Shown: positions 45,404 through 54,224, numbered from the stretch's first letter. The stretch is 64,000 bases of DNA from Chryseobacterium sp. 3008163 (GCF_003669035.1 NZ_CP033070.1:2914001-2978000), one strand, 5' to 3'. Numbers and translations: made by a program. Notes: generated from the sequence alone by a model not told the origin.

Positions 45404-45411
45404 TATCTTTG
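45404..45411 (+). promoter_or_regulatory. Promoter box of ribE
   Basis: TATCTTTG, 36 bases before the ribE ATG at 45447. Confidence 0.55.
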
Positions 45412-45426
45412 AAGATTATAATTTTA

Positions 45427-45434
45427 CAAATTTA
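45427..45434 (-). promoter_or_regulatory. Promoter box of pdxA
   Basis: TAAATTTG on the minus strand, 30 bases before the pdxA ATG. The pdxA and ribE promoters face each other and their expected start sites overlap. Confidence 0.55.
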
Positions 45435-45446
45435 GCAAAAAATAAT

Positions 45447-46043
45447 ATGTTCACAGGAATTATTGAAGCGGTAGGAGTTATTGAAAAAATTGAAGAAAAT
45501 GGCAGCAACATTAATTTTACTTTAAGTTGTCCGTTTACTCATGAATTAAAGATTGATCAGAGTCTTGCTCACAACGGCTGTTGTCTTACGGTGGTTGAGA
45601 TTACCGAGAGCCAATACGTTGTTACTGCAATCAATGAAACTTTAGAAAAAACCAATTTAGGAAAGTGGGAAGTAGGAAGTGTGGTGAATCTTGAGCGCTG
45701 CATGATGATGAATGGAAGACTTGATGGGCACATTGTTCAGGGGCATGTAGATCAAACCGGTGAAATAATTGATATTGAGAACAAAGATGGCAGCTATTTT
45801 GTTACTGTACAGTATAGTTCAGAAGGAGGTTTCGTAACAGTTCCGCAAGGTTCAATCACTGTGAATGGAATCAGTCTTACTGTTGCCAAAAGCGGAGATT
45901 TTAAGTTTTCGGTAGCTATTATTCCTTACACTTGGGAGTTTACCAATATGAAAAATGTGAAAATCGGTGATAAAGTCAATCTTGAATTTGATATCGTTGG
46001 TAAATACATTGCTAAATTAATTAACAAGCGGAATGTCGTTTAA
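45447..46043 (+). CDS. ribE: Riboflavin synthase, alpha chain
   Basis: A 198-residue protein with two similar lumazine-binding barrels. The N-terminal MFTGIIEAVGVIE is the family hallmark; the first barrel has HNGCCLTVVEI, the second GSITVNGISLTVAK. Between them is GRLDGHIVQGHVDQTG. It dismutates two 6,7-dimethyl-8-ribityllumazine molecules to riboflavin. The start is set at 45447; the frame extends upstream across pdxA but without conserved sequence. No FMN riboswitch is visible in the 49-base leader. It overlaps the kinase gene by 11 bases. Confidence 0.97.
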   Translation: MFTGIIEAVGVIEKIEENGSNINFTLSCPFTHELKIDQSLAHNGCCLTVVEITESQYVVTAINETLEKTNLGKWEVGSVVNLERCMMMNGRLDGHIVQGHVDQTGEIIDIENKDGSYFVTVQYSSEGGFVTVPQGSITVNGISLTVAKSGDFKFSVAIIPYTWEFTNMKNVKIGDKVNLEFDIVGKYIAKLINKRNVV

Positions 46044-47487
46044 TAAATATAAAGGATATAGTTTAAGAAACCGGGTTTTTTTTGGTTTCCTACTCGTATG
46101 TCTTTTGAGTGTTGCTGCTTCTTCATTGGTGCCTTACTTTGTTTTGAGAAATAATTCTCTGCAACAAAGTAAAATTGATATGCAGGAGAAGACCAATGCG
46201 GTGATGAGGTATTTGGATTACGCAGTCAGTCAGTCGACGGTGCGTACAGAAGATCTTCCTGTGGTTTTAAAGAATAAAATTTTTGAAATTGCAGACATCA
46301 ATCAACACGATATTATTATTTATGACTTAAAAGGGAATTACTTACTTTCTAGTAGGGACGAAAACTTAGTTGATAAAAAGAAGATTCCTATCGAAATCGT
46401 TAATAAACTGTTGTCAACAGAAGCAAGACATGATTTTAGGGAAGTAGATGAGTCAAAAGATGCTGTTTTTACGTCATCTTATTTGCTCTTAAAAAACAAT
46501 ATGTGGGAGCCAATTGGGATTATCTATATTCCTTTGTACCACAATGAATCTGCTTATCTTGATGTTCTTCATAAATACGTTATTTATATTTTAATTGTTG
46601 ATATTTTACTGATTGCTTTCAGTATTTGGCTGAGCTGGGTGACTTCTACAAATCTTGCGAAAAATATCACCAAATTTTCGGATATGATCACCCGAATTAC
46701 GCTTTTTGAAAACGAAATGCGTCCTATTAAATATTATAAAAATGACGAGCTGAATGCCTTGGCAAGAGCGTATAACCGAATGATTCTTCAGATTCAGGAT
46801 CAAAAAGAAAGGCTTCGTTTCAAAGCGTCAGAAGAAGCTTGGCGCGAAATGGCAAAACAGGTTGCACACGAGGTGAAAAACCCTTTGACACCGATGAAAC
46901 TGACCATTCAGAATTTTGAAAGAAAATTTGATCCCAATGATCCTGATGTAAGTGAAAAGGTTAAAAAATTAAGCAAAACGATGGTTGATCAGATAGATTT
47001 AATTGCTACCGTCGCGTCTGCATTCTCTGAATTTGCTAAACTTCCCGAAAAAAATAATGAAGTCATCAATCTGAATACAGAAATTGATGATATTCTAAGG
47101 GTTTTCAACGATGATCAGATATTCGTTCATTCCAATAAAAGCAATATCATGATCAGTATGGACAGAATTTATCTTTCCAGAATCATTACCAATCTTGTAA
47201 CAAATGCAAAACAGGCGCAAAGTGATGATCGCAATCTTCTCGTGAATGTAGATATTGAGCAGCATCAAAGAAAAGTTATGATTTCAATTCAGGATAACGG
47301 AATTGGAATTGCTGAAAATATGTACGAAAGAATTTTTGAACCTAATTTCACCTCAAAAAATAGCGGAATGGGTCTAGGTTTATCAATGGTCAGAAAAATG
47401 GTGGAAGACTACAAGGGTCAGATTACTGTAAAGTCTGAGGAGGGAAAAGGTTCTACATTCATTATTACATTACCTACAAATCTTTAG
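46033..47487 (+). CDS. NtrY-like sensor histidine kinase
   Basis: A 484-residue membrane kinase. TM1 lies at about 15-37, followed by a periplasmic sensor segment (~140 residues), TM2 near 180-203 and a HAMP-like segment. The dimerisation helix VAHEVKNPLTPMKLT carries the phospho-accepting His279. The ATPase domain shows NLVTNAKQAQ (N box), IQDNGIGIAENMYERIFEPN (G1/F box) and GMGLGLSMVRKMVED (G2). The HEVKNPLTP motif is typical of NtrY-type kinases. No response regulator is adjacent, so the partner must be elsewhere. It overlaps ribE and is overlapped by one base by trmN6, suggesting one transcript. Confidence 0.93.
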   Translation: MSFNKYKGYSLRNRVFFGFLLVCLLSVAASSLVPYFVLRNNSLQQSKIDMQEKTNAVMRYLDYAVSQSTVRTEDLPVVLKNKIFEIADINQHDIIIYDLKGNYLLSSRDENLVDKKKIPIEIVNKLLSTEARHDFREVDESKDAVFTSSYLLLKNNMWEPIGIIYIPLYHNESAYLDVLHKYVIYILIVDILLIAFSIWLSWVTSTNLAKNITKFSDMITRITLFENEMRPIKYYKNDELNALARAYNRMILQIQDQKERLRFKASEEAWREMAKQVAHEVKNPLTPMKLTIQNFERKFDPNDPDVSEKVKKLSKTMVDQIDLIATVASAFSEFAKLPEKNNEVINLNTEIDDILRVFNDDQIFVHSNKSNIMISMDRIYLSRIITNLVTNAKQAQSDDRNLLVNVDIEQHQRKVMISIQDNGIGIAENMYERIFEPNFTSKNSGMGLGLSMVRKMVEDYKGQITVKSEEGKGSTFIITLPTNL

Positions 47488-48182
47488 TGAAACCGTTTAA
47501 ATTTAAACAATTCGAAATTCAGCAGTCAACTGATGTTTTCCGTGTGGGAACTGACGGAGTTTTGTTGGGCGCTTTGGTAAATGTTGATTCTGCTGAAAAT
47601 GTTCTGGAGATTGGGACGGGCACGGGTTTGATTTCTTTAATGCTGGCTCAAAGAAATTTAAATGCAAATTTTTTAGGCATTGACATCAATGAAGAAGCTG
47701 TAAATCTCACGGAACTTAATTTTCAAAACTCGCCATTTCATTTAAGATTAAAAAATATTCTTCACGATTTTAAAAAAAATGAAATTGATGAAAAGTATGA
47801 TTTAATTGTTTCAAATCCACCTTATTTTGAAGAGAATTCTTCTGGTAAAGATATTCTCGCAAGGCAAACCGTTGAATTAAATTTCCAGCAATTGATTTCA
47901 AAATCATCCAAATTACTTTCAGAAAAAGGAATTCTTTCTGTAATTATTCCTTTTGAAGCTGGTGTTTATTTTATCGGAATTGCGGAAGAAAATCAATTGT
48001 TTTTAAACCGAAAAATCAACGTTTACGGAATAGAAAATTCAAAAATAAAAAGATTGGTGTTGGAATTTTCTCAAATTGAGAAAGGTCTGGAAGAATCTGA
48101 TTTTATCATAGAAAAAAGTCCGAGAAAATACTCGGACCAATATCTTGAACTCACCAAAGAGTTTCATGTTTTTAAAGAATAA
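47487..48182 (+). CDS. trmN6: tRNA1(Val) adenine-37 N6-methyltransferase
   Basis: A 231-residue class I SAM methyltransferase. It shows FKFKQFEIQQSTDVFRVGTD, the SAM loop VLEIGTGTGLISLMLA and the catalytic VSNPPYFEE (NPPY, N6-adenine type). Homologs (YfiC/TrmN6) methylate A37 in tRNA1-Val. The start is GTG, whose G is the last base of the kinase stop (TAGTG), implying coupled translation. Its 3' end contains a hairpin that acts as a terminator for the convergent ftsE. Confidence 0.9.
   Translation: MKPFKFKQFEIQQSTDVFRVGTDGVLLGALVNVDSAENVLEIGTGTGLISLMLAQRNLNANFLGIDINEEAVNLTELNFQNSPFHLRLKNILHDFKKNEIDEKYDLIVSNPPYFEENSSGKDILARQTVELNFQQLISKSSKLLSEKGILSVIIPFEAGVYFIGIAEENQLFLNRKINVYGIENSKIKRLVLEFSQIEKGLEESDFIIEKSPRKYSDQYLELTKEFHVFKE
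48112..48137 (-). terminator. Terminator of ftsE, inside the trmN6 coding end
   Basis: Perfect stem GTCCGAG/CTCGGAC (loop of six) followed by UUUUUU on the minus strand. It lies 47 bases beyond the ftsE stop and within the last codons of the opposing gene. Confidence 0.8.
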
Positions 48183-48183
48183 T

Positions 48184-48894
48184 TTATTCAAATAATTCCG
48201 CTGTATCAAGCACAGAAACTTTACCATCTTCACATCTGATTGCTTCTCCAGGAAAGTTTTGGATCATGTGATAATCATGCGTTGCCATTACAACTGCAGC
48301 TCCGTTTTCAGCGGCAACTTGTTTTAGTAAAGTCATAATTTCATTTGATGTTTCGGGATCCAGATTTCCGGTCGGCTCATCTGCTAAAATCAAATCAGGA
48401 TGATTCAATAAAGCTCTTGCGATGGCGATACGTTGCTGCTCACCTCCGGAAAGTTCATGCGGCATTTTGTGCTTCTTTCCTTTCATATTCACGCTGGAAA
48501 GCACTTCGTTGATGCGTTCGTCCATTTTTGCTTTGTCTTTCCATCCTGTAGCTTCCAAAACGAATTTCAGATTTTTCTCAACAGTTCTGTCAGAAAGCAG
48601 TTGGAAATCCTGGAAAACGATTCCTAATTTTCTTCTCAAATTGGGAACTTCAGAAGCTTTTAATTTAGCCAAATCAAAACCTACCACTTCGCCGACTCCT
48701 GCAACCAAAGGAATGTGTCCGTATAAAGTTTTCAGAAGTGAGCTTTTTCCGGAACCGGTTTTCCCAATAAGATAGCAGAATCTGCCTTTCTTGATGTTTA
48801 AATTAACATCAGTAAGCACGGTGAAATTTTTCTGTGTAATTTTTGCGTGCTGCAGATTGATAATGTTGTTTCCGGATATATTTGTATGTGGCAT
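48184..48894 (-). CDS. ftsE: Cell division ATP-binding protein FtsE
   Basis: A 236-residue ABC ATPase. It shows Walker A LIGKTGSGKSSLLK, Q-loop IVFQDFQLLSDRTVEKNL, signature HELSGGEQQRIAIARALL, Walker B LILADEPTGNLD and the H-loop VMATHDYHM. The NLRRKLGIVFQDFQLL region is typical of FtsE, which with FtsX controls septal peptidoglycan hydrolases. No ftsX lies next to it here, so LolD-type or other ABC roles are possible but less likely. The gene converges on trmN6 with one base between stop codons. Confidence 0.9.
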   Translation of the reverse strand: MPHTNISGNNIINLQHAKITQKNFTVLTDVNLNIKKGRFCYLIGKTGSGKSSLLKTLYGHIPLVAGVGEVVGFDLAKLKASEVPNLRRKLGIVFQDFQLLSDRTVEKNLKFVLEATGWKDKAKMDERINEVLSSVNMKGKKHKMPHELSGGEQQRIAIARALLNHPDLILADEPTGNLDPETSNEIMTLLKQVAAENGAAVVMATHDYHMIQNFPGEAIRCEDGKVSVLDTAELFE

Positions 48895-48993
48895 AAATTC
48901 GATTTTTAGAGGCTTTTTCCAAAAAGTTTTTTCAGATTTTAAAAATAGAAAAAAGAAGCTTTATAAACCTAAAATTTAGGAAAATTTAACAAC

Positions 48994-49026
48994 AAAAAAT
49001 GCTTGAAAAAACTTATTTTCAAGCAT
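48994..49026 (-). terminator. Terminator of rpmH
   Basis: Stem ATGCTTGAAAA/TTTTCAAGCAT with a U-run on the minus strand, about 25 bases after the rpmH stop. Confidence 0.8.
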
Positions 49027-49050
49027 AATCTGTATATTGTAAGTTAAGAA

Positions 49051-49209
49051 TTATCTCTTAGCTCTTGCAGAACTAACTGTAAGGCTTTTTCTGCCTTTAG
49101 CTCTTCTCGCTGCCAAAACTCTTCTTCCGTTTGGCGTAGACATTCTTTCTCTGAAACCGTGCTTGTTTCTTTTCTTTCTTTCTGATGGCTGGAACGTTCT
49201 TTTACTCAT
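49051..49209 (-). CDS. rpmH: 50S ribosomal protein L34
   Basis: A 52-residue protein: [19 protein letters not shown], then [20 protein letters not shown], ending SSARAKR. This is the near-invariant L34 sequence, with KRTFQPS..RKR..HGFR.RM.T..GR.VL..RR.KGR. ATG at 49209, TAA at 49051. It has its own strong promoter and terminator. The usual rnpA partner is not next to it. Confidence 0.97.
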   Translation of the reverse strand: MSKRTFQPSERKKRNKHGFRERMSTPNGRRVLAARRAKGRKSLTVSSARAKR

Positions 49210-49252
49210 TACTATATATTTTAGTCGTAATTATCTATTAATTTTCAGGTTG

Positions 49253-49283
49253 CAAATATATGTATATTTTTATTAAGTGCAAA
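49253..49283 (-). promoter_or_regulatory. Promoter of rpmH, full consensus
   Basis: On the minus strand TTTG - 19 bases - TATATTTG, an exact match to the Bacteroidetes -33/-7 layout. The -7 box is at plus coordinates 49253-49260 and the -33 TTTG at 49280-49283. The -33 TTTG is itself part of a second TATATTTG. Confidence 0.75.
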
Positions 49284-49379
49284 TATAATTTTAAAATATT
49301 TTAATGAAATATTAGGTCGGCAATGAGGAGTTTGATGTAGGTATTTGTACTTTTTCAAAATTCATCCGTATAAAAACTT

Positions 49380-49387
49380 TATCTTTG
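49380..49387 (+). promoter_or_regulatory. Promoter box of nrnA
   Basis: TATCTTTG, 25 bases before the ATG at 49412. Confidence 0.5.
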
Positions 49388-49411
49388 AAGACTAAAATTT
49401 AAAGAAATAAA

Positions 49412-50416
49412 ATGTTTACACCTGCCGAACTTTTAGAAATCAATCAGCTTCTTATCCCGGAAAATAAAATCGTAATCCTTACCCATTACAATCCGGATGG
49501 TGATGCCATTGGTTCCAGTTTAGGCCTTAAACATTATCTGCGTGCTAAAGGTATTGAAGCGGAAGTGGTAACACCAAACGACTTCCCGAAGTTCCTGAAA
49601 TGGATGCCTGAAGCAAAGAAAAACATCATTGGCGAATACAAAAGAAAGGTAGCTTTTGATTTGATTAATGATGCAGATGTAATTTTCTGTTTAGATTTTA
49701 ATTCTCCTGCAAGAATCGGACTTTTGGGTGATTGGCTGATGAGGGCAAAAGCAAAGAAAATTCTTATCGATCATCACCAGCAACCGGAAGATTTTGACTT
49801 TGTGTATTCAGATACGGTTATTCCTGCAACCTGTCAGATGATTTATCATTTTATTGAGGCGATGGATGATGAAGATTTGGTGAATAAAGAGATTGCAGAA
49901 TGTCTGTACACCGGAATTATGACTGATACCGGCGGTTTCCGTTTCCGATCTACGAGTGCGGCGACGCATAGAATTGTGGCTAATTTAATTGAAAAAGGTG
50001 CCGACCCTTCAGTGATTACTTCAAATACTTGGGATACCAACACGGTTTCACGTTTACATTTGTTGGCACTTGTTTTAGGTCGAATTGAAGTGGTAAATGA
50101 TGGTAGAGTAGCTGTTTTATCTTTAACAAGAAAAGAACTTCAGGATTACGGTTTCCAGAAAGGAGATACGGAAGGTTTTGTGAATTACGGACTGAGTATT
50201 GTCGGGGTGAGAATGTCTGCCTTCTTTATGGAAGATCTGTATGAAGATTTTATTAAAATTTCTTTCAGAAGTAAAGATGATGTAGATGTTAATCAGTTCT
50301 CAAGAAAATATTTCAGCGGTGGCGGCCATATCAACGCAGCCGGAGGAAAATCTATGGAATCTTTGCCAGATACGATTGAGAAGTTTAAAAAGAGATTGGT
50401 TGATGAGAATTTGTAG
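49412..50416 (+). CDS. nrnA: DHH/DHHA1 phosphoesterase, NrnA-like (oligoribonuclease / pAp phosphatase)
   Basis: A 334-residue DHH-family enzyme. It has the N-terminal metal motif THYNPDGDAIGSSLGL, a second Asp in IFCLDFNS, LIDHHQQPEDF (DHH), TGIMTDTGGFRFRSTS, and the C-terminal DHHA1 motif GGGHINAAGGKSM. NrnA degrades very short RNAs and dephosphorylates pAp in bacteria lacking Orn. It stands alone with its own promoter and converges on the patatin gene. Confidence 0.92.
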   Translation: MFTPAELLEINQLLIPENKIVILTHYNPDGDAIGSSLGLKHYLRAKGIEAEVVTPNDFPKFLKWMPEAKKNIIGEYKRKVAFDLINDADVIFCLDFNSPARIGLLGDWLMRAKAKKILIDHHQQPEDFDFVYSDTVIPATCQMIYHFIEAMDDEDLVNKEIAECLYTGIMTDTGGFRFRSTSAATHRIVANLIEKGADPSVITSNTWDTNTVSRLHLLALVLGRIEVVNDGRVAVLSLTRKELQDYGFQKGDTEGFVNYGLSIVGVRMSAFFMEDLYEDFIKISFRSKDDVDVNQFSRKYFSGGGHINAAGGKSMESLPDTIEKFKKRLVDENL

Positions 50417-50452
50417 TTAGTAAATATTAACTCGTAATTAATAACTCTAAAC

Positions 50453-51244
50453 TCATATCTTGCTATATCCTTTTTTCTCAAGCTCTACACACGTATATTC
50501 ATAAACCTCAGAAAACATATCGTCCAGGAATTTTTTATTGAATAAACTGAACTTGGTCATTTTTGGAGGATCTAAAAATATATCGCAGGATTTAGCTTTA
50601 GAATAAACAGATTTTGCGATGGCTAAATGTAAAATACGGTCAAATTCTTTCATTAAACTCATGTTTTCAAGGCTGTCATAGCTTATAGAATTGACGTGTG
50701 AAGCAATTAGAAAATCGCATTTATCAATAATAGGCTCTATGGGTAAATTGTCTATAACTCCGCCGTCAATATAGATTTTTTCACCCATTCTTACGGGAGG
50801 CAATACAAAAGGAACGCTTGACGACGCTAAAAGCGGTCTGAATAATTCGCCTTCCGAGAAAAAATCTACAATCCCATGAGTCATTTCTGTCGCTGCAACA
50901 TAAACGGGGATTTTTAAAACTTTAAAATCATCTTCAGGAAAATGATCCATCAGTAATTTCATGATAAATTTTGAACTAAAGATTCCGTTTTTGGAAAGTT
51001 TTAAATAAGAACGAGAGAAAAAAGTTGTTTTCTTTACAATTTCCATCATCTCATCGGGAGAAGTTCCGATAGAGTAGAATGCGGCAATGATAGAACCTGC
51101 ACTGGTTCCCGAGATGATTTGAGGCTTCAGATCATATTCTTCCAGCGCTTTGAGGACAGCGATGTGAGCAATTCCACGCATTCCGCCGCCCGATAAAGTC
51201 AGACCGATAATTGGTTTCTTTTTTTTGAAAGAGAATAATCCCAT
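50453..51244 (-). CDS. Patatin-like phospholipase, RssA family
   Basis: A 263-residue patatin fold protein. The oxyanion loop LSGGGMRGIAHIAVLKAL, the nucleophile elbow ISGTSAGSIIAAFY (GxSxG) and the dyad Asp in YIDGGVIDNLPIEP are all present, so it should be an active serine acylhydrolase. RssA-like proteins are usually cytoplasmic lipases of uncertain substrate. There is no signal peptide. It has no obvious operon partner. Confidence 0.92.
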   Translation of the reverse strand: MGLFSFKKKKPIIGLTLSGGGMRGIAHIAVLKALEEYDLKPQIISGTSAGSIIAAFYSIGTSPDEMMEIVKKTTFFSRSYLKLSKNGIFSSKFIMKLLMDHFPEDDFKVLKIPVYVAATEMTHGIVDFFSEGELFRPLLASSSVPFVLPPVRMGEKIYIDGGVIDNLPIEPIIDKCDFLIASHVNSISYDSLENMSLMKEFDRILHLAIAKSVYSKAKSCDIFLDPPKMTKFSLFNKKFLDDMFSEVYEYTCVELEKKGYSKI

Positions 51245-51289
51245 TGAAAATTTTAAGCTGTACTAAATTAAGTGAAATTTACAGAAATA

Positions 51290-52111
51290 TTATGGTTCGT
51301 CACACTCAGAATCTATTTTTATAAATAATGCATCAAATTCTTTATTCATTTTTTCGTCATGCTCAGGTCTTTCGATATATTCATTGACGCAATTTCCCCA
51401 GCCAAATGTTATTAAATCTATAATAGCGTAATCTTTCCAGTCTGAGGACTTAAGATGATTTTCAAATTCATTGATAATCCTTTGCGGATCACCATTTCCT
51501 TTACTCATTTCTTCACGGAGTTTTCGCCATTCAGCAATCATTTCGTCATCATTAGAATTTAAAGCTTTTGCGAAATTTCTACAGTTTCCTGTAAATTTAT
51601 TATTGATTAAAATTGAAGGATCAGAATAAGCTGTAATTTGAAGTTTCTTCTTTTCATATTCCTGATACAGAGATTTTGCCTGTAGTTTTTTGATATCTTG
51701 CCAGTAAGGAATATTGACAACATTCAGATTTTCAATCACTTTTTTATTTGTTGCAAAATCTTTATCAAGTTGATCTAAAATTTGATTTTTGTCTTGCCTT
51801 ACCTTCTGCAAGTCATCAAAATCAAAAACCGATGGCGTGTCTAGTTGAACTCCGCCCATTTGAAACCAAAGCTTATAAGTTCCTTCCAATTCTTCACGAG
51901 AATATTTCGTAGCGTCAAAATACCCTTTACTGTCGCAAAGTTCTGTGACAAAAGAGAAAATTTCGGGCTGAGCTGATTTTATGGCTAAAGAATCAGGTTT
52001 AGATTTTTCAGCAATTGATGTTGTATCTTTTTGATTTATAGTAGAAGCCGATGATTCTTTTTTGCAACCAATTAATGAAACGAAAAGCACAGAAAGTATC
52101 CAAATTCTCAT
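51290..52111 (-). CDS. Lipoprotein, function unknown
   Basis: A 273-residue lipoprotein (signal ending VSLIGC, Cys16). The mature part is mostly helical and charged, with DLQKVRQDKNQILDQLDKDF and KLQAKSLYQEYEKKKLQI. Three or four cysteines are scattered. No family is recognised. It lies ten bases after the alpha/beta hydrolase gene on the same strand and is probably co-transcribed with it. Confidence 0.75.
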   Translation of the reverse strand: MRIWILSVLFVSLIGCKKESSASTINQKDTTSIAEKSKPDSLAIKSAQPEIFSFVTELCDSKGYFDATKYSREELEGTYKLWFQMGGVQLDTPSVFDFDDLQKVRQDKNQILDQLDKDFATNKKVIENLNVVNIPYWQDIKKLQAKSLYQEYEKKKLQITAYSDPSILINNKFTGNCRNFAKALNSNDDEMIAEWRKLREEMSKGNGDPQRIINEFENHLKSSDWKDYAIIDLITFGWGNCVNEYIERPEHDEKMNKEFDALFIKIDSECDEP

Positions 52112-52120
52112 AATGATTTT

Positions 52121-52903
52121 TTATAGAAGAAATTTTTTCGGAAGATGATGAAGCAATTCTGTGTTGATAATTTCTGCACAGATGCTCGGTTTTTCCCAAT
52201 GACCATTATGTCCGCAATCAACGACGTATGATTTTATGTTGGTTCTGTCGGGCAGGTTGTTGATAGTTTTATCTGTTTTTACAGCGTTGTCATGTTTTCC
52301 GGCAATGACTAAAATTTTGGCTTCTAGATTTTCAAGAATGTGCTTTTTATCGGTTCTTGCCACCATGCCTTTTACACAAGCTAAAGCTCCAAGGTTATTG
52401 GTTGAAAGGGCGGTTTCCAAAGCAATTTCTATTTTTCCTTCCAGAACATCTCTCTCATTTTGATTGAATAAATTCGGAATTCCAGCTCTCACATAATGCG
52501 GAAAAGCATCTTTGATGATTCTGTAACTTTTAATACGTTGCTCTTTTTTCTCCTCGTCATCTGCGAAATAGGTTGAAAAAAATAAAGTTAAACTTTTCAG
52601 ATTTTCGGGAAATTTTTCAGCAAAAGCTAATGAAGTGTAACCGCCCATCGAATGACCTAAAAGATGAAATTTTTCTAAATTTTCACTATCTACTACCTTC
52701 TTTACTTCGTCAGCCATCAGTTCCATGGTGTGAACTTCAGCTAAGATATCAGATTTTCCGTGACCGGGAAGATCGATTTTTAACAAGGTGAAATTTTTAG
52801 AAAGATAAGATTCCATCTCATGCCAGATGCTTAGGTTTTCCATAAAACCGTGCAGCAGAACCAATGTTTCCTTTCCGTTTCCTTTCTTTTCGAAGTTGAG
52901 CAT
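52121..52903 (-). CDS. Alpha/beta hydrolase
   Basis: A 260-residue alpha/beta hydrolase. It shows the oxyanion HGFMENLSIWHEM region (VLLHGF), nucleophile elbow LLGHSMGGYTSLAF (Ser in GHSMG), acid residue in VIAGKHDNAV and catalytic His in VDCGHNGHWEKP. All triad parts are present. There is no signal peptide. The substrate is unknown; relatives include BioH- and MenH-like esterases. It sits between two lipoprotein genes on the same strand. Confidence 0.9.
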   Translation of the reverse strand: MLNFEKKGNGKETLVLLHGFMENLSIWHEMESYLSKNFTLLKIDLPGHGKSDILAEVHTMELMADEVKKVVDSENLEKFHLLGHSMGGYTSLAFAEKFPENLKSLTLFFSTYFADDEEKKEQRIKSYRIIKDAFPHYVRAGIPNLFNQNERDVLEGKIEIALETALSTNNLGALACVKGMVARTDKKHILENLEAKILVIAGKHDNAVKTDKTINNLPDRTNIKSYVVDCGHNGHWEKPSICAEIINTELLHHLPKKFLL

Positions 52904-52912
52904 AGTGTAGAT

Positions 52913-53440
52913 TTAAAAATGAATATCAATGTAATCTACAAAACCCGAACCATTTACCATATCCTGAAGTCTGTAGGTTTTTCCGCCATCTTTAGACATA
53001 AACGTTTTCGTACCTTTTCTGGTGTATGGTTTTCCGTTATCGTTATCAGAAATGCTTTGAGTGATTTCTCCTGTGAAATTCATATGTTTAGAAGTAACAA
53101 CCTGTACAAAACCTTTTAGATTAACTGAATTATTACCCGACTTTATACTTCCTGATATAGTATAATTATCTCTTTCACCTTCAATTTTGGTGAAATTTAC
53201 TGAGCCTGAGTATTTAGGTGAACTGTCATTCTGATATACAAATTTGTGACTTCCGCTGAAATCTCTGAACCGGTTTTTGCTGTTTAAAGCTTTGATGCTG
53301 TCGTTGATTTTTGTTCTTTCAGCGTTGATGGAGTCTATGATTTTGGTGCTGTCAGATTTTTCAGGAGTTTTTTGAGATTCTTTTTTCGAACATGAAAAAG
53401 TGAGAATTCCTGCGATGGCTATGATTAAAGTTTTTTTCAT
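52913..53440 (-). CDS. Lipoprotein, function unknown
   Basis: A 175-residue lipoprotein. The start is at the ATG at 53440 (the codon before it is TTG). The signal ends ILTFSC, with Lys/Glu-rich KKESQKTPEKSD after it. The mature domain is a likely small beta barrel: HKFVYQNDSSPKYSGSVNFT, NYTISGSIKSGNNSVNLKGF, MNFTGEITQSI. The alternating strands suggest a lipocalin-like or similar beta fold. The function is unknown. It may share a transcript with the hydrolase ten bases downstream. Confidence 0.75.
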   Translation of the reverse strand: MKKTLIIAIAGILTFSCSKKESQKTPEKSDSTKIIDSINAERTKINDSIKALNSKNRFRDFSGSHKFVYQNDSSPKYSGSVNFTKIEGERDNYTISGSIKSGNNSVNLKGFVQVVTSKHMNFTGEITQSISDNDNGKPYTRKGTKTFMSKDGGKTYRLQDMVNGSGFVDYIDIHF

Positions 53441-53471
53441 CAATACATAAATTATATTCTCAAATTTAAAT

Positions 53472-53498
53472 AAAAAAAGAGCATTATAAAAATGCTCT
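53472..53498 (-). terminator. Terminator of the exbD gene
   Basis: Stem AGAGCATT/AATGCTCT with a U-run on the minus strand, directly after the stop at 53505. Confidence 0.75.
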
Positions 53499-53504
53499 CG
53501 AGTA

Positions 53505-54023
53505 TTATTTGATTACGTTTTCGTAAACTTTCTTTTCCCAGGGTTTGATATCGCTTATTCCGTATCTTTCTTTTTTCGAAATTGAAATATTATCCATCAT
53601 GTCTACAAAGTTTTTGTAATTCGACTCGTCTGTAGGTTTTACGATGATGGTGAATTTTTCTTTTTTCGGTGCCTTTTCATACGCATTGGAAATTATTTTT
53701 GAAACATTCACGCCATTGTAATCAGTTTCTTTCAATCTAGTTTCTGTAAGTTCTTCTGCATTACTTTGATGATAAAAGATTCGGTTGTTTTCTCCGATGA
53801 TAAATGTGATTTGATTTCTCTGATCAATGACGGTTTTCGGGTCTAAAACAGGATCTTTTCCAGGTAATCCCAAATCCATTACGTTAGGTTTTGAAAAGCT
53901 TGATGTAAACATGAAAAACATGAGTAATAAAAAATTTAAATCGACCATCGGAGTCATATCGATTTTAACGTTTTTCTTTTTTTGTCTGCCTCCTGATTTC
54001 TCTTGTGCAATGATTTCAGCCAT
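53505..54023 (-). CDS. ExbD/TolR family biopolymer transport protein
   Basis: A 172-residue ExbD. A basic N-terminus (GGRQKKKNVKIDMTPMVD) precedes a single membrane helix (LNFLLLMFFMFTSSF) with the family Asp of MVDLNF at its start (the proton-path residue). A periplasmic domain follows, with TIIVKPTDESNYKNFVDMMD. ExbD works with ExbB and TonB to energise outer-membrane transport. No exbB or tonB is adjacent; Bacteroidetes often carry several exbD genes. It is an isolated unit ended by a terminator. Confidence 0.88.
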   Translation of the reverse strand: MAEIIAQEKSGGRQKKKNVKIDMTPMVDLNFLLLMFFMFTSSFSKPNVMDLGLPGKDPVLDPKTVIDQRNQITFIIGENNRIFYHQSNAEELTETRLKETDYNGVNVSKIISNAYEKAPKKEKFTIIVKPTDESNYKNFVDMMDNISISKKERYGISDIKPWEKKVYENVIK

Positions 54024-54170
54024 GATTGTACTTTTTAATGTTAAAGAAAATGTGATAAAGATTATCTCGTAATTTTCAGAAATCTATGCAAAGTTTATAC
54101 CTAAATTTTTGTTTTGATGTTAAATTATTAAAATTATCTTTTGATTTAATACCTGTTGTGGGGTTTCATT

Positions 54171-54203
54171 AAAAAAGCCTTATCAAAATCAATTGATAAG
54201 GCT
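54171..54203 (-). terminator. Terminator of dsbD
   Basis: Perfect stem AGCCTTATCAA/TTGATAAGGCT with a U-run on the minus strand, about 22 bases after the dsbD stop. Confidence 0.85.
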
Positions 54204-54224
54204 GAAATCTATAATGTTTATGTC

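Noticed and set aside
45249..45446. Longer N-terminus of ribE
   Set aside because: The extra 66 codons are antisense to pdxA and cover both promoter boxes; riboflavin synthases begin MFTGII, as at 45447.
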